This document shows positions 1-5,095 of a DNA stretch of 5,104 nt, piece by piece. Within the stretch, counting starts at the first letter, position 1; the number at the start of each line of letters is the position of its first letter. The notes below the pieces were generated by a model. That model was not told where the DNA came from. It did no database searches and saw nothing but the letters and a program-made list of their open reading frames with translations. Location: contig WFRQ01000104.1 of the NCBI GenBank assembly GCA_015486425.1, positions 1 through 5,104 of the forward strand, given 5' to 3'. This DNA comes from Deltaproteobacteria bacterium (GTDB lineage: Bacteria > Desulfobacterota > Dissulfuribacteria > Dissulfuribacterales > QOAL01). The position numbers and the translations under genes are program-made.

Positions 1-530
1 GGATGGTCCTTTTTCCCGATGATCTTCATGTGCCCAGGCGTCTAAGGCGGGTTATGAGAAAGGGAACATTTCATGTCACCCTTGACAGGGATTTTGCAGG
101 CGTTATCAGGGAGTGTGCCAAATCGGCCAACAGGGGGCATGAAGGAACCTGGATCACAGACCATATGATCCATGCCTATGAGGCACTTCACAGGGCGGGC
201 TACGCGCATTCAGTAGAGGCATGGCATGACGGCAGGCTTGCAGGCGGGCTTTACGGAGTATCTCTTGGCGCTGTTTTTTTTGGCGAGTCCATGTTCTATC
301 ACATTCCGGATGCTTCAAAGGTTGCCTTTATAACCCTGATGCACTGGCTGATGGAAAGGGGCGTGCGGCTCATAGACTGCCAGGTCAGGACAGGTCATCT
401 TGCAAGGTTCGGGGCAGTTGATATTCCAAGAAAGGATTTTTTAAGTCTTCTTGTGCGTTTGAGGTTAAGGAGGGGGCCTGCGCCTGGCCGGTGGGACATG
501 AATAATCCAGAACAGGATCCTGTTTTGTGA
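1..530 (+). CDS. aat: Leucyl/phenylalanyl-tRNA--protein transferase, 5'-truncated by the window edge
   Basis: This cytoplasmic enzyme transfers Leu or Phe from aminoacyl-tRNA to the N-terminus of proteins that begin with Arg or Lys, marking them for ClpS/ClpAP degradation. The visible 175 residues, counted from the Met at base 3, show GGLYGV (81-86), GESMF (94-98), DASK (103-106), IDCQ (124-127) and IPRKDF (141-146) in the family's order. GESMF contains the glutamate and DCQ the aspartate and glutamine linked to catalysis in the E. coli enzyme. E. coli Aat is about 234 residues, so roughly the first 55-60 are missing. The Met at base 3 is not the true start: the preceding partial codon (nGG) and MVLFPDDLH match the internal family motif DPRMVLFP, so the frame runs in from upstream. 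It ends in TGA at 528-530. Its function is unrelated to the nuo genes downstream, and the intervening promoter candidate suggests a separate transcription unit. Confidence 0.95.
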   Translation, partial: MVLFPDDLHVPRRLRRVMRKGTFHVTLDRDFAGVIRECAKSANRGHEGTWITDHMIHAYEALHRAGYAHSVEAWHDGRLAGGLYGVSLGAVFFGESMFYHIPDASKVAFITLMHWLMERGVRLIDCQVRTGHLARFGAVDIPRKDFLSLLVRLRLRRGPAPGRWDMNNPEQDPVL

Positions 531-665
531 TTCCAAAAAATTTTCGGTGCCGAATGTCTGCGCCCTTTTTTGTGTACTGAGCGAATTGGGCACTTTTAAA
601 AACAAAAAAATAAACTGCGGGACGCAAAAGACTCAAAGAATTGTTTCTATGTAATAAGCCTTTGT

Positions 666-688
666 AAATGAACCCTCATTCATTTTTT
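666..688 (+). terminator. Weak hairpin plus T tract, possible aat terminator
   Basis: AAATGAA (666-672) is the exact complement of TTCATTT (679-685) around a 6-base loop, and the T run reaches 688. The stem has a single G-C pair, so it would be unstable, and the T run partly belongs to the stem. It lies about 135 bases after the aat stop and directly before the promoter candidate, which fits a boundary between two transcription units. It may be chance in A/T-rich DNA. Confidence 0.22.
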
Positions 689-690
689 GC

Positions 691-717
691 TTGACATCAC
701 TGCACCTGTATGATAAT
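691..717 (+). promoter_or_regulatory. Candidate sigma-70-type promoter for the nuo operon
   Basis: A perfect -35 hexamer TTGACA (691-696) is followed by GATAAT (712-717), five of six matches to the -10 consensus. The spacer is 15 bases, shorter than the preferred 17, which would weaken the promoter or make it dependent on an activator. Transcription would start near base 724 and leave an untranslated leader of about 360 bases before nuoA. It is the best promoter match I see in the aat-nuoA gap. Confidence 0.5.
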
Positions 718-732
718 TGGTATTTCACAATA

Positions 733-754
733 ATGATGATATGTGATACATCAT
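733..754. promoter_or_regulatory. Palindrome just downstream of the promoter, possible operator
   Basis: ATGATG (733-738) pairs with CATCAT (749-754), and TAT (740-742) pairs with ATA (746-748) around GTG, with one unpaired A at 739. This nearly symmetric site starts about 10 bases after the predicted transcription start. That position suits a repressor site or a 5'-end stabilising hairpin. No known regulator consensus is recognised. Confidence 0.25.
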
Positions 755-861
755 GTCTTCGGGGAGATCAGGTGAGTTAAAGACCATTTTTCAACCGTAT
801 CACATAACAGCTTTTTACTGATGTGCCGGCTCAGTCATTTTTTCGGAGAGGGCCTTCAGGG

Positions 862-963
862 GCATGTGTCAACGCCTTTTGGGCAGGAAAACGCATTTAT
901 CAGATGATGTGCTGATTTTTTCTGTAGTCAGTATTAGGGACCCGTTTTAAATGCGACACATGC
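862..963 (+). promoter_or_regulatory. Structured RNA domain candidate in the nuoA leader
   Basis: GCATGTGTC (862-870) is the exact complement of GACACATGC (955-963), and GCATTTA (893-899) is the exact complement of TAAATGC (948-954). On the 3' side the two arms are continuous (948-963), so the 9-bp and 7-bp helices could stack, leaving a bulge of about 22 bases (871-892) on the 5' side. The enclosed loop holds a small ATCAG/CTGAT hairpin (899-903 with 912-916) followed by six T. It matches no riboswitch class I can recognise. The structure is read by eye and no folding energy was computed. Confidence 0.35.
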
Positions 964-1081
964 TGTCAAACAGAAAAGCCTTGCATTTTATGGTAGGATA
1001 GCGGCGTATGGAGTACCGCATTCCTGAATTGATATTCATTATTTTAAGGCTGGCTTTTATAGCCTGAGAGGAGGCACGGTC

Positions 1082-1447
1082 ATGATGAGCGGTTTTGAAA
1101 CCATCGTCATGTATCTCGGCATGTCATTCCTTGTAGTAGTGATCATGCTCGTTGTATCTGCACTGCTCGGTCCTTATCGTCCCGGGCCGAGAAAAGCATC
1201 CACATTCGAATGTGGTGTCCCTCTATTGGATCCGGGCCACAAAAGATACGCAATCAAGTATTTTCTCGTGGCGGTTCTCTTTCTTGTTTTCGATCTGGAA
1301 ACAGTTCTTATTTATCCCCTTGCATTAAAATATCGCGACCTGGCACAGCTTGGCTGGGGCATATTCCTGGAAGTATTCATTTTTGTGGCAGTCTTGCTGG
1401 CAGGTCTTATTTACGCCATCAAGAAACGCGCCATAGACTGGGATTAG
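1082..1447 (+). CDS. nuoA: NADH-quinone oxidoreductase (complex I) subunit A
   Basis: NuoA is a small membrane subunit at the junction between the peripheral and membrane arms of complex I, equivalent to mitochondrial ND3. The 121 residues fit the family length and show three membrane segments at about 9-29, 58-80 and 92-113. The loop between the first two carries FECGVP (42-47), whose Cys44 matches the loop cysteine of ND3. The second segment holds YFLVAVLFLVFDLE (60-73), with the conserved acidic pair Asp71 and Glu73. The start is the ATG at 1082, seven bases after AGGAGG (1069-1074); a second ATG follows at once at 1085 with looser spacing. It ends in TAG 13 bases before nuoB and is the first gene of the operon. 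The long leader upstream may control expression of the whole cluster. Confidence 0.97.
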   Translation: MMSGFETIVMYLGMSFLVVVIMLVVSALLGPYRPGPRKASTFECGVPLLDPGHKRYAIKYFLVAVLFLVFDLETVLIYPLALKYRDLAQLGWGIFLEVFIFVAVLLAGLIYAIKKRAIDWD

Positions 1448-1448
1448 T

Positions 1449-1452
1449 GGAG
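1449..1452 (+). promoter_or_regulatory. Ribosome binding site that fixes the nuoB start
   Basis: GGAG lies eight bases before the ATG at 1461. An in-frame TTG at 1455 would leave only two bases, so the ATG is preferred and the protein begins MGFQAYQG. Confidence 0.7.
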
Positions 1453-1460
1453 ACTTGATT

Positions 1461-1976
1461 ATGGGTTTTCAGGCTTATCAAGGTGAAGGTTGGCTTCTTA
1501 CCAAGGCGGAACAGCTGATCAACTGGGGCAGGAGCCGCTCTCCCTGGCCATTTCCTTATGGAACCGCATGCTGTGGTATTGAGCTCATGGCTGCTCTCGC
1601 TGCAGGGTATGACATGGCAAGGTTCGGGGCGGAACGCGTTGGTTTTTCTCCGCGTCAGTGCGATGTCCTTATTGAGGCAGGGACCATTACTAAAAAAATG
1701 GTGCCAATCCTCAAGACTATTTATGATCAGATGGCAGAGCCCAAGTGGGTAATCGCCGTAGGTGCATGCGCCTGCACAGGCGGAGTATTCAGGACATACT
1801 CCACTCAGCAGGGTATCAGCGACATCATACCGGTTGATGTATATATCCCGGGGTGCCCCCCACGGCCTGAGGGTATTCTGTACGCTTTGTTAAAACTTCT
1901 CGACAAAATTGAGGAAGATCATCCTCTTTACAAACAGCGCCAGGAAGTTGCTGAATCACTGGAGGCCGCCAAATGA
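1461..1976 (+). CDS. nuoB: NADH-quinone oxidoreductase subunit B, cluster N2 protein
   Basis: NuoB binds the last [4Fe-4S] cluster of complex I, N2, which passes electrons to quinone in the cavity shared with NuoD and NuoH. The protein has 171 residues. The four ligand cysteines are Cys37 and Cys38 (in TACCGIELM), Cys103 (in GACACTGG) and Cys132 (in PGCPPRPEG). Their spacings of 65 and 29 residues equal those of E. coli NuoB. A fifth cysteine, Cys105, lies two residues after a ligand. The core also has RFGAERVGFSPRQCD (54-68), matching the family. The N-terminus is shorter than in E. coli. The C-terminal tail (about 150-171) is charged and variable. The gene overlaps nuoC by four bases (ATGA), implying translational coupling, and GGAGG at 1961-1965 near its end serves nuoC. 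Confidence 0.97.
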   Translation: MGFQAYQGEGWLLTKAEQLINWGRSRSPWPFPYGTACCGIELMAALAAGYDMARFGAERVGFSPRQCDVLIEAGTITKKMVPILKTIYDQMAEPKWVIAVGACACTGGVFRTYSTQQGISDIIPVDVYIPGCPPRPEGILYALLKLLDKIEEDHPLYKQRQEVAESLEAAK

Positions 1977-2545
1977 GCCTCAAAGACAGAGTAACAAAAT
2001 GTATAGGGGAAGATGTTATCGCCGTTACCGAGAATATGGGCGATATTGGAGTCGAAGTACCCAAGGAGAGGATTGTTTCAGTACTTACGCGCCTTAAGGA
2101 AGACCCGGATACAGGGTTTGATTTTCTCAGTGATCTTTTTGGCGTAGACAATCTGGACTGGTACGAAAAGCAGAAGAAAAAGAAAAAGTCTAAAAAGAAG
2201 GCCGAAGGGGAAGAGGAGCAGGAGCAGGAGCAGGTGGAGGAGGATAAGGGGCCTCCTCCACCACGATTCGAGGTTGTTTACCTGTTGCTCTCACTCAAGA
2301 CTAATGAGCGTCTGCAGGTAAAGATCAGGGTCCCGGAAGATGACATGACTGTGGATACAGTTACCGGCATATGGAAGGCGGCGGACTGGCCGGAAAGGGA
2401 GGCCTTCGATATGTTCGGGTTTAAATTCAAGGGACATCACAACCTCAGAAGACTTCTGATGTGGGATGAATTCGAGGATCATCCCCTCAGAAAGGACTAT
2501 CCCCTGGAAGGAAAGGGTGAGGAGAGGCATCTCTCTTATGATTAA
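1973..2545 (+). CDS. nuoC: NADH-quinone oxidoreductase subunit C with a charged low-complexity insertion
   Basis: NuoC (the 30 kDa subunit) is a hydrophilic protein of the peripheral arm that packs against NuoD and NuoB. The 190-residue product has a normal N-terminal part (1-62, with FDFLSDLFGVDNLD at 49-62). The C-terminal part begins at RFEVVYLLLSLK (98-109) and carries the signature EREAFDMFG (141-149), GHHNLRRLL (154-162) and HPLRKDYPLEG (170-180). Between them, where the family usually passes almost directly from the GVDYL-like motif to RFEVVY, residues 65-97 form an insertion: Lys-rich at 66-76, Glu/Gln-rich at 78-91, then four prolines at 94-97. The frame is intact and both flanks align, so it is a lineage-specific insertion rather than a frameshift. 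The start ATG overlaps the nuoB stop and has GGAGG seven bases upstream. The stop is TAA, followed by a GC-rich hairpin and an unusually long gap before nuoD. Confidence 0.95.
   Translation: MSLKDRVTKCIGEDVIAVTENMGDIGVEVPKERIVSVLTRLKEDPDTGFDFLSDLFGVDNLDWYEKQKKKKKSKKKAEGEEEQEQEQVEEDKGPPPPRFEVVYLLLSLKTNERLQVKIRVPEDDMTVDTVTGIWKAADWPEREAFDMFGFKFKGHHNLRRLLMWDEFEDHPLRKDYPLEGKGEERHLSYD
2216..2233 (+). repeat. Three tandem GAGCAG hexamers within nuoC
   Basis: Three exact GAGCAG copies in the reading frame encode Glu-Gln three times (residues 82-87) in the low-complexity insertion. Gain or loss of a unit would keep the frame, so the length may vary among strains. The last base of the array is the first base of the inverted repeat at 2233-2262. 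Confidence 0.85.
2233..2262. repeat. Perfect 11-bp GC-rich inverted repeat inside nuoC
   Basis: GGTGGAGGAGG (2233-2243) is the exact reverse complement of CCTCCTCCACC (2252-2262), separated by an 8-base loop (2244-2251). In mRNA this would be a strong hairpin within the coding region, covering the end of the acidic stretch and the four-proline stretch. The 5' arm contains an AGGAGG motif like a ribosome site, and the 3' arm contains CCTCC, as in the anti-Shine-Dalgarno end of 16S rRNA. Confidence 0.85.
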
Positions 2546-2551
2546 AAGGGA

Positions 2552-2569
2552 CCCCTGCGGGGGCAGGGG
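2552..2569 (+). terminator. GC-rich hairpin directly after nuoC, without a T tract
   Basis: CCCCTGC (2552-2558) pairs exactly with GCAGGGG (2563-2569) around a GGGG loop, starting seven bases after the nuoC stop. There is no run of T after it, so it is unlikely to be a full intrinsic terminator. It may protect the 3' end of a processed nuoABC message or cause partial termination that lowers expression of the genes downstream. Confidence 0.5.
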
Positions 2570-2833
2570 CTCATTTAGAGGGGGAAGGAGACTCTTCATT
2601 AATCCCTTAACATACTTCTAAAAGGCTGTGAGTTCAGCCGTGCAATAGGTAAATCAGGTTCTGTGCTACTGGCGCAGAGGCTTTTGATAGACTTTCATGC
2701 TGAATGGGGCTGTATAAAGAACCGTTTCGGGTTTTTCATGCAGAAAATCAAGAACTCCCATAAGGCTGTGAAGGTAAAAGGCGGCCTGCCTGTGCGGTAA
2801 AGCGGCACATAGAGGTCAGTACCTGTACTTCTC

Positions 2834-2868
2834 ACAGGCCTCACTGTTAATTCAGTGCAATGGCCTGT
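2834..2868 (+). promoter_or_regulatory. Hairpin just upstream of the nuoD ribosome binding site
   Basis: ACAGGCC (2834-2840) pairs exactly with GGCCTGT (2862-2868). Inside it CACTG (2842-2846) pairs with CAGTG (2853-2857) around TTAATT, with a 1/4-base internal loop between the two helices. The structure ends seven bases before the AGGGAGG site of nuoD, so it could affect ribosome access or mark a processing site. Its 5' arm can alternatively pair with 2788-2794. No T tract follows, so a transcription terminator is unlikely. Confidence 0.5.
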
Positions 2869-2875
2869 CAATCGT

Positions 2876-2882
2876 AGGGAGG
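2876..2882 (+). promoter_or_regulatory. Ribosome binding site that supports the GTG start of nuoD
   Basis: AGGGAGG lies seven bases before GTG at 2890. There is no ATG near this spacing, so GTG is taken as the start codon. Confidence 0.75.
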
Positions 2883-2889
2883 AAACATA

Positions 2890-4029
2890 GTGGATTTTGA
2901 TCCGGTATGCCACATAGACAAAGACCCTGATGATCTGGTTACTATTAACATAGGACCAACCCACCCGGCCATGCACGGCACACTCAGGGTAATTGCCAAG
3001 ACAGATGGCGAAACCATAGTCAGTGCCGAGCCCGAAATCGGCTATCTGCACAGAGGGGTTGAAAAGCTGGGTGAGAGTTTCACCTATACCCAGTTCATTC
3101 CTCTTACAGACAGGATGAACTACTGTTCAGCCATAGCCAGTAACGTGGCCTATGAGATGGCGGTGGAAAAGCTTATGGGTATCAAGGTACCCAGGAAGGC
3201 ACAGCTGGTAAGGACCATAATGATGGAACTTGCCCGTATCGCTGACCACCAGGTTCTTGTAGGTATTCTTGGCGTTGACCTTGGTGCCCTGACCCCCTTC
3301 TTCTACCTTATTATCCAGCGTGAAGAGATTTACGATATCTTCGAGTGGTATAACGGCGCTCGTCTTACCAACACGTTTGGCCGTATTGGTGGTGTTAACC
3401 ACGACCTTCCGGACAAGTTTCACGAAAAATGGCCTACTCTCAGAGATACCATAAGAAAGGCCAATGACGAGACTGACAAACTGCTCACAAAGAACCGTAT
3501 CTGGATAGACAGGTCAGTTGGAGTCAACGCCTTTTCAGCAGAAGATGCGCTTAACTGGGGATTTACCGGGCCATGCCTCAGGGCCTGTGGTGTAAAGAGG
3601 GATCTCCGAATTGATGAGCCATACATGCTGTATGACCAGATGGATTTTGATATCCCTGTTGGCAAAAATGGCGATGTCTTTGATCGGTACATGGTACGTA
3701 TGCTGGAGATGGAGGAATCCATCAAGATCATTGACCAGGCCTATGTAATGTACCAGGACATGCCTGACGATGCGCCACTGATGGCCAAGGTGCCAAAGAT
3801 TATCAAGCCGCCTGAAGGTGAAGCCTACCGGGCCATTGAGACACCGAACGGTGAGCTTGGTTTCTGGATAAGAAGTGATGGTACGGACAAGCCCTACAGA
3901 ATCAAGATCAGGCCACCGTGCTACATGGTCTATCAGGCCTTTGGCGAGATGGTCCAGGGAGATATGATCGCTGATACCATCGCCTGTCTCAGTAGTCTTA
4001 ATATCATAGCCGGCGAGCTTGACAGATAG
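2890..4029 (+). CDS. nuoD: NADH-quinone oxidoreductase subunit D (49 kDa quinone-site subunit)
   Basis: NuoD forms most of the quinone-reduction chamber of complex I next to cluster N2 of NuoB. The 379 residues start at GTG. They show GPTHPAMHGTLR (22-33), EIGYLHRGVEKL (49-60), DRMNY (74-78), LGALTPFF, GRIGGV and, near the end, GELGFW, RIKIRPPCY and the terminal GELDR. His29 and Tyr78 are 49 residues apart, the same spacing as the quinone-contacting His59 and Tyr108 of the human 49 kDa subunit. The N- and C-terminal CxxC pairs that hold the NiFe centre in the related group 4 hydrogenases are absent, so this is complex I and not an energy-converting hydrogenase. It is a stand-alone NuoD, not a NuoCD fusion. 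It follows a long gap after nuoC and stops 12 bases before nuoH. Confidence 0.97.
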   Translation: MDFDPVCHIDKDPDDLVTINIGPTHPAMHGTLRVIAKTDGETIVSAEPEIGYLHRGVEKLGESFTYTQFIPLTDRMNYCSAIASNVAYEMAVEKLMGIKVPRKAQLVRTIMMELARIADHQVLVGILGVDLGALTPFFYLIIQREEIYDIFEWYNGARLTNTFGRIGGVNHDLPDKFHEKWPTLRDTIRKANDETDKLLTKNRIWIDRSVGVNAFSAEDALNWGFTGPCLRACGVKRDLRIDEPYMLYDQMDFDIPVGKNGDVFDRYMVRMLEMEESIKIIDQAYVMYQDMPDDAPLMAKVPKIIKPPEGEAYRAIETPNGELGFWIRSDGTDKPYRIKIRPPCYMVYQAFGEMVQGDMIADTIACLSSLNIIAGELDR

Positions 4030-4041
4030 GAGGCTGCATCC

Positions 4042-5082
4042 ATGGAAGACTGGATTATTGATCTCATAAAAGTTGTATTCATCTGGGTCTGGTGCCTGCT
4101 CATTGCGGTGGTCATGACATGGGTGGAACGTAGGGGTTCAGCCATGATGCAGGACAGGCTCGGACCAAACAGAGCCGGGCCATTTGGGCTTTTCCAGCCT
4201 CTGGCAGACGGTATCAAGCTCTTCACCAAAGAAGAGATAATCCCGGAAAAGGCCAAGCGTTTCCTGTATGTCCTCGGGCCTCCTCTGTTTGCAATTCCTG
4301 CCTTTTCAGCTTACGCAGTGGTTCCGTTTGGTGACAAGATCGTACTTGGAGGAAAGGAGATAATCCTTCAGGTATCAGATGTAAATATCGGTTTCCTTTA
4401 CGTTCTTGCAGTAGGTGCCATGGGCGTTTACGGAATGGTGGTAGGCGGCTGGGCTTCCAATAACAAGTACTCAATTCTCGGCGGCCTGAGGGCTACGGCA
4501 CAGCTCATATCATATGAAGTGCCCATGGGGCTTGCGCTTCTTGCAGTGGTTCTGCTTTACGGAACCTTCAGTCTCAGGGATATGGTGCTTGCGCAGCAGG
4601 GAACATTCCTTGGATTCCTGCCGGCCTGGGGTGTTTTCAAACAGCCGCTTGGTTTCATACTGTTTATTGTAGCAGCCTATGCAGAGGCATCCAGGGTGCC
4701 GTTTGACCTGCCTGAGGCAGAATCAGAGCTGGTCAACGGATATCATACAGAGTACGGCTCCATGCGACTTGGTCTGTATCTCTTCGGTGAGTATGTGAAT
4801 ATTGGTACTCTCTCTGCAATCATGGTCAGCATTTATTTTGGCGGCTGGCAGTTACCTTACGTTGACATGAGTGCGTTTCTTGGGCCTGTTGCCTATGGAA
4901 TTGCATCCTTCATGGTATTCTTTCTGAAGCAGGCATTCTTCCTCTTCCTGTTCGTGTGGGTACGCTGGACAGTGCCGCGTTTCAGATACGACCAGCTCAT
5001 GGGGCTTGGCTGGAAATCCCTTATTCCGCTGTGTCTGGTTAATTTCTTTATTACAGCACTGCTTGTACAGCTGACAGTGTAG
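4042..5082 (+). CDS. nuoH: NADH-quinone oxidoreductase subunit H
   Basis: NuoH (ND1 in mitochondria) is the membrane subunit that docks the peripheral arm and forms the entry to the quinone channel, coupling quinone reduction to ion pumping. The 346-residue protein has eight or so hydrophobic segments, roughly at 7-27, 75-96, 113-136, 156-175, 200-218, 247-266, 282-306 and 325-344. Family motifs are WVERRG (27-32), DRLGPNRAGPFGLFQPLADG (38-57), NKYSILGGLRATAQLISYE (141-159) and VPFDLPEAESELVNGYHTEY (219-238). The last is the acidic loop facing the quinone channel. Length matches the family. The ATG is eight bases after AGGAGG (4028-4033), which overlaps the nuoD stop. It directly follows nuoD with no nuoE, nuoF or nuoG between them. 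The stop TAG is followed 13 bases later by another start codon. Confidence 0.97.
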   Translation: MEDWIIDLIKVVFIWVWCLLIAVVMTWVERRGSAMMQDRLGPNRAGPFGLFQPLADGIKLFTKEEIIPEKAKRFLYVLGPPLFAIPAFSAYAVVPFGDKIVLGGKEIILQVSDVNIGFLYVLAVGAMGVYGMVVGGWASNNKYSILGGLRATAQLISYEVPMGLALLAVVLLYGTFSLRDMVLAQQGTFLGFLPAWGVFKQPLGFILFIVAAYAEASRVPFDLPEAESELVNGYHTEYGSMRLGLYLFGEYVNIGTLSAIMVSIYFGGWQLPYVDMSAFLGPVAYGIASFMVFFLKQAFFLFLFVWVRWTVPRFRYDQLMGLGWKSLIPLCLVNFFITALLVQLTV

Positions 5083-5095
5083 GTGGAGCAGAATC

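Larger units (their letters stand above)
531..1081. other. Gene-free region between aat and nuoA, containing promoter and long leader
   Basis: No open frame here has both a plausible ribosome site and recognisable protein character, and I saw no tRNA or known riboswitch signature. The first 160 bases are A/T-rich. They hold a small TTCGG/CCGAA repeat (543-554) and a weak hairpin with a T tract (666-688). A promoter candidate follows at 691-717. The rest would be a leader of about 360 bases for nuoA with several inverted repeats (733-754, 817-835, 862-963, 1047-1065). The last, AGGCT (1047-1051) with AGCCT (1061-1065), sits four bases upstream of the AGGAGG ribosome site of nuoA. Confidence 0.7.
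2546..2889. other. Unusually long intergenic gap between nuoC and nuoD
   Basis: This gap of 344 bases holds no recognised gene. It contains a GC-rich hairpin (2552-2569), a TCTGTGC/GCGCAGA hairpin with one G-U pair (2660-2666 with 2672-2678), a weak AAGAACC/GGTTTTT hairpin (2717-2723 with 2730-2736) and alternative helices near the end (2788-2868). The 10-base sequence AAGGCTGTGA occurs twice, at 2622-2631 and 2762-2771. The frame used by nuoC stays open from 2603 to 2797. Within it a GTG at 2663 gives 45 residues and an ATG at 2738 gives 20 basic residues, but neither has a convincing ribosome site, so no gene is called. Confidence 0.75.

Noticed and set aside
562..591. GCCC/GGGC pair as an aat terminator
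   Set aside because: The stem is only four pairs across a 22-base loop and is not a credible terminator.
385..636. Minus-strand open frame of 83 residues across the end of aat
   Set aside because: It overlaps the conserved C-terminal coding of aat, has no recognised motif and no clear ribosome site.
753..907. Two tiny abutting frames in the nuoA leader (753-821 and 821-907, 22 and 28 codons) joined by TGATG
   Set aside because: Neither has a Shine-Dalgarno site or recognisable composition, and the second overlaps the inverted repeats. The abutting arrangement is probably chance.
925..952. Second promoter candidate, TAGTCA and TTAAAT with a 16-base spacer
   Set aside because: Only four of six matches in each hexamer, which is common by chance in A/T-rich DNA, and it falls inside the inverted-repeat domain.
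1455..1460. TTG as an earlier start for nuoB
   Set aside because: It would be only two bases from the GGAG site; the ATG at 1461 has normal spacing.
2713..2718. TATAAA as a -10 element for an internal nuoD promoter
   Set aside because: No suitable -35 lies at 16-18 bases; the nearest, TTGATA (2684-2689), is 23 bases away.
2663..2800. 45-codon open frame in the nuoC-nuoD gap starting at GTG
   Set aside because: There is only a weak AGG four bases upstream, no recognised protein family, and the frame overlaps hairpins. It is kept as a note but not called a gene.
2695..3051. Minus-strand 118-codon frame across the nuoC-nuoD gap and the start of nuoD
   Set aside because: More than half lies antisense to conserved nuoD codons. 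It could reflect a dispersed repeat in the gap, but there is no evidence of a gene.
2890..4029. NuoD as the large subunit of a group 4 NiFe hydrogenase
   Set aside because: The metal-binding CxxC pairs are missing and the quinone-site His and Tyr are in place, so complex I is the better reading.
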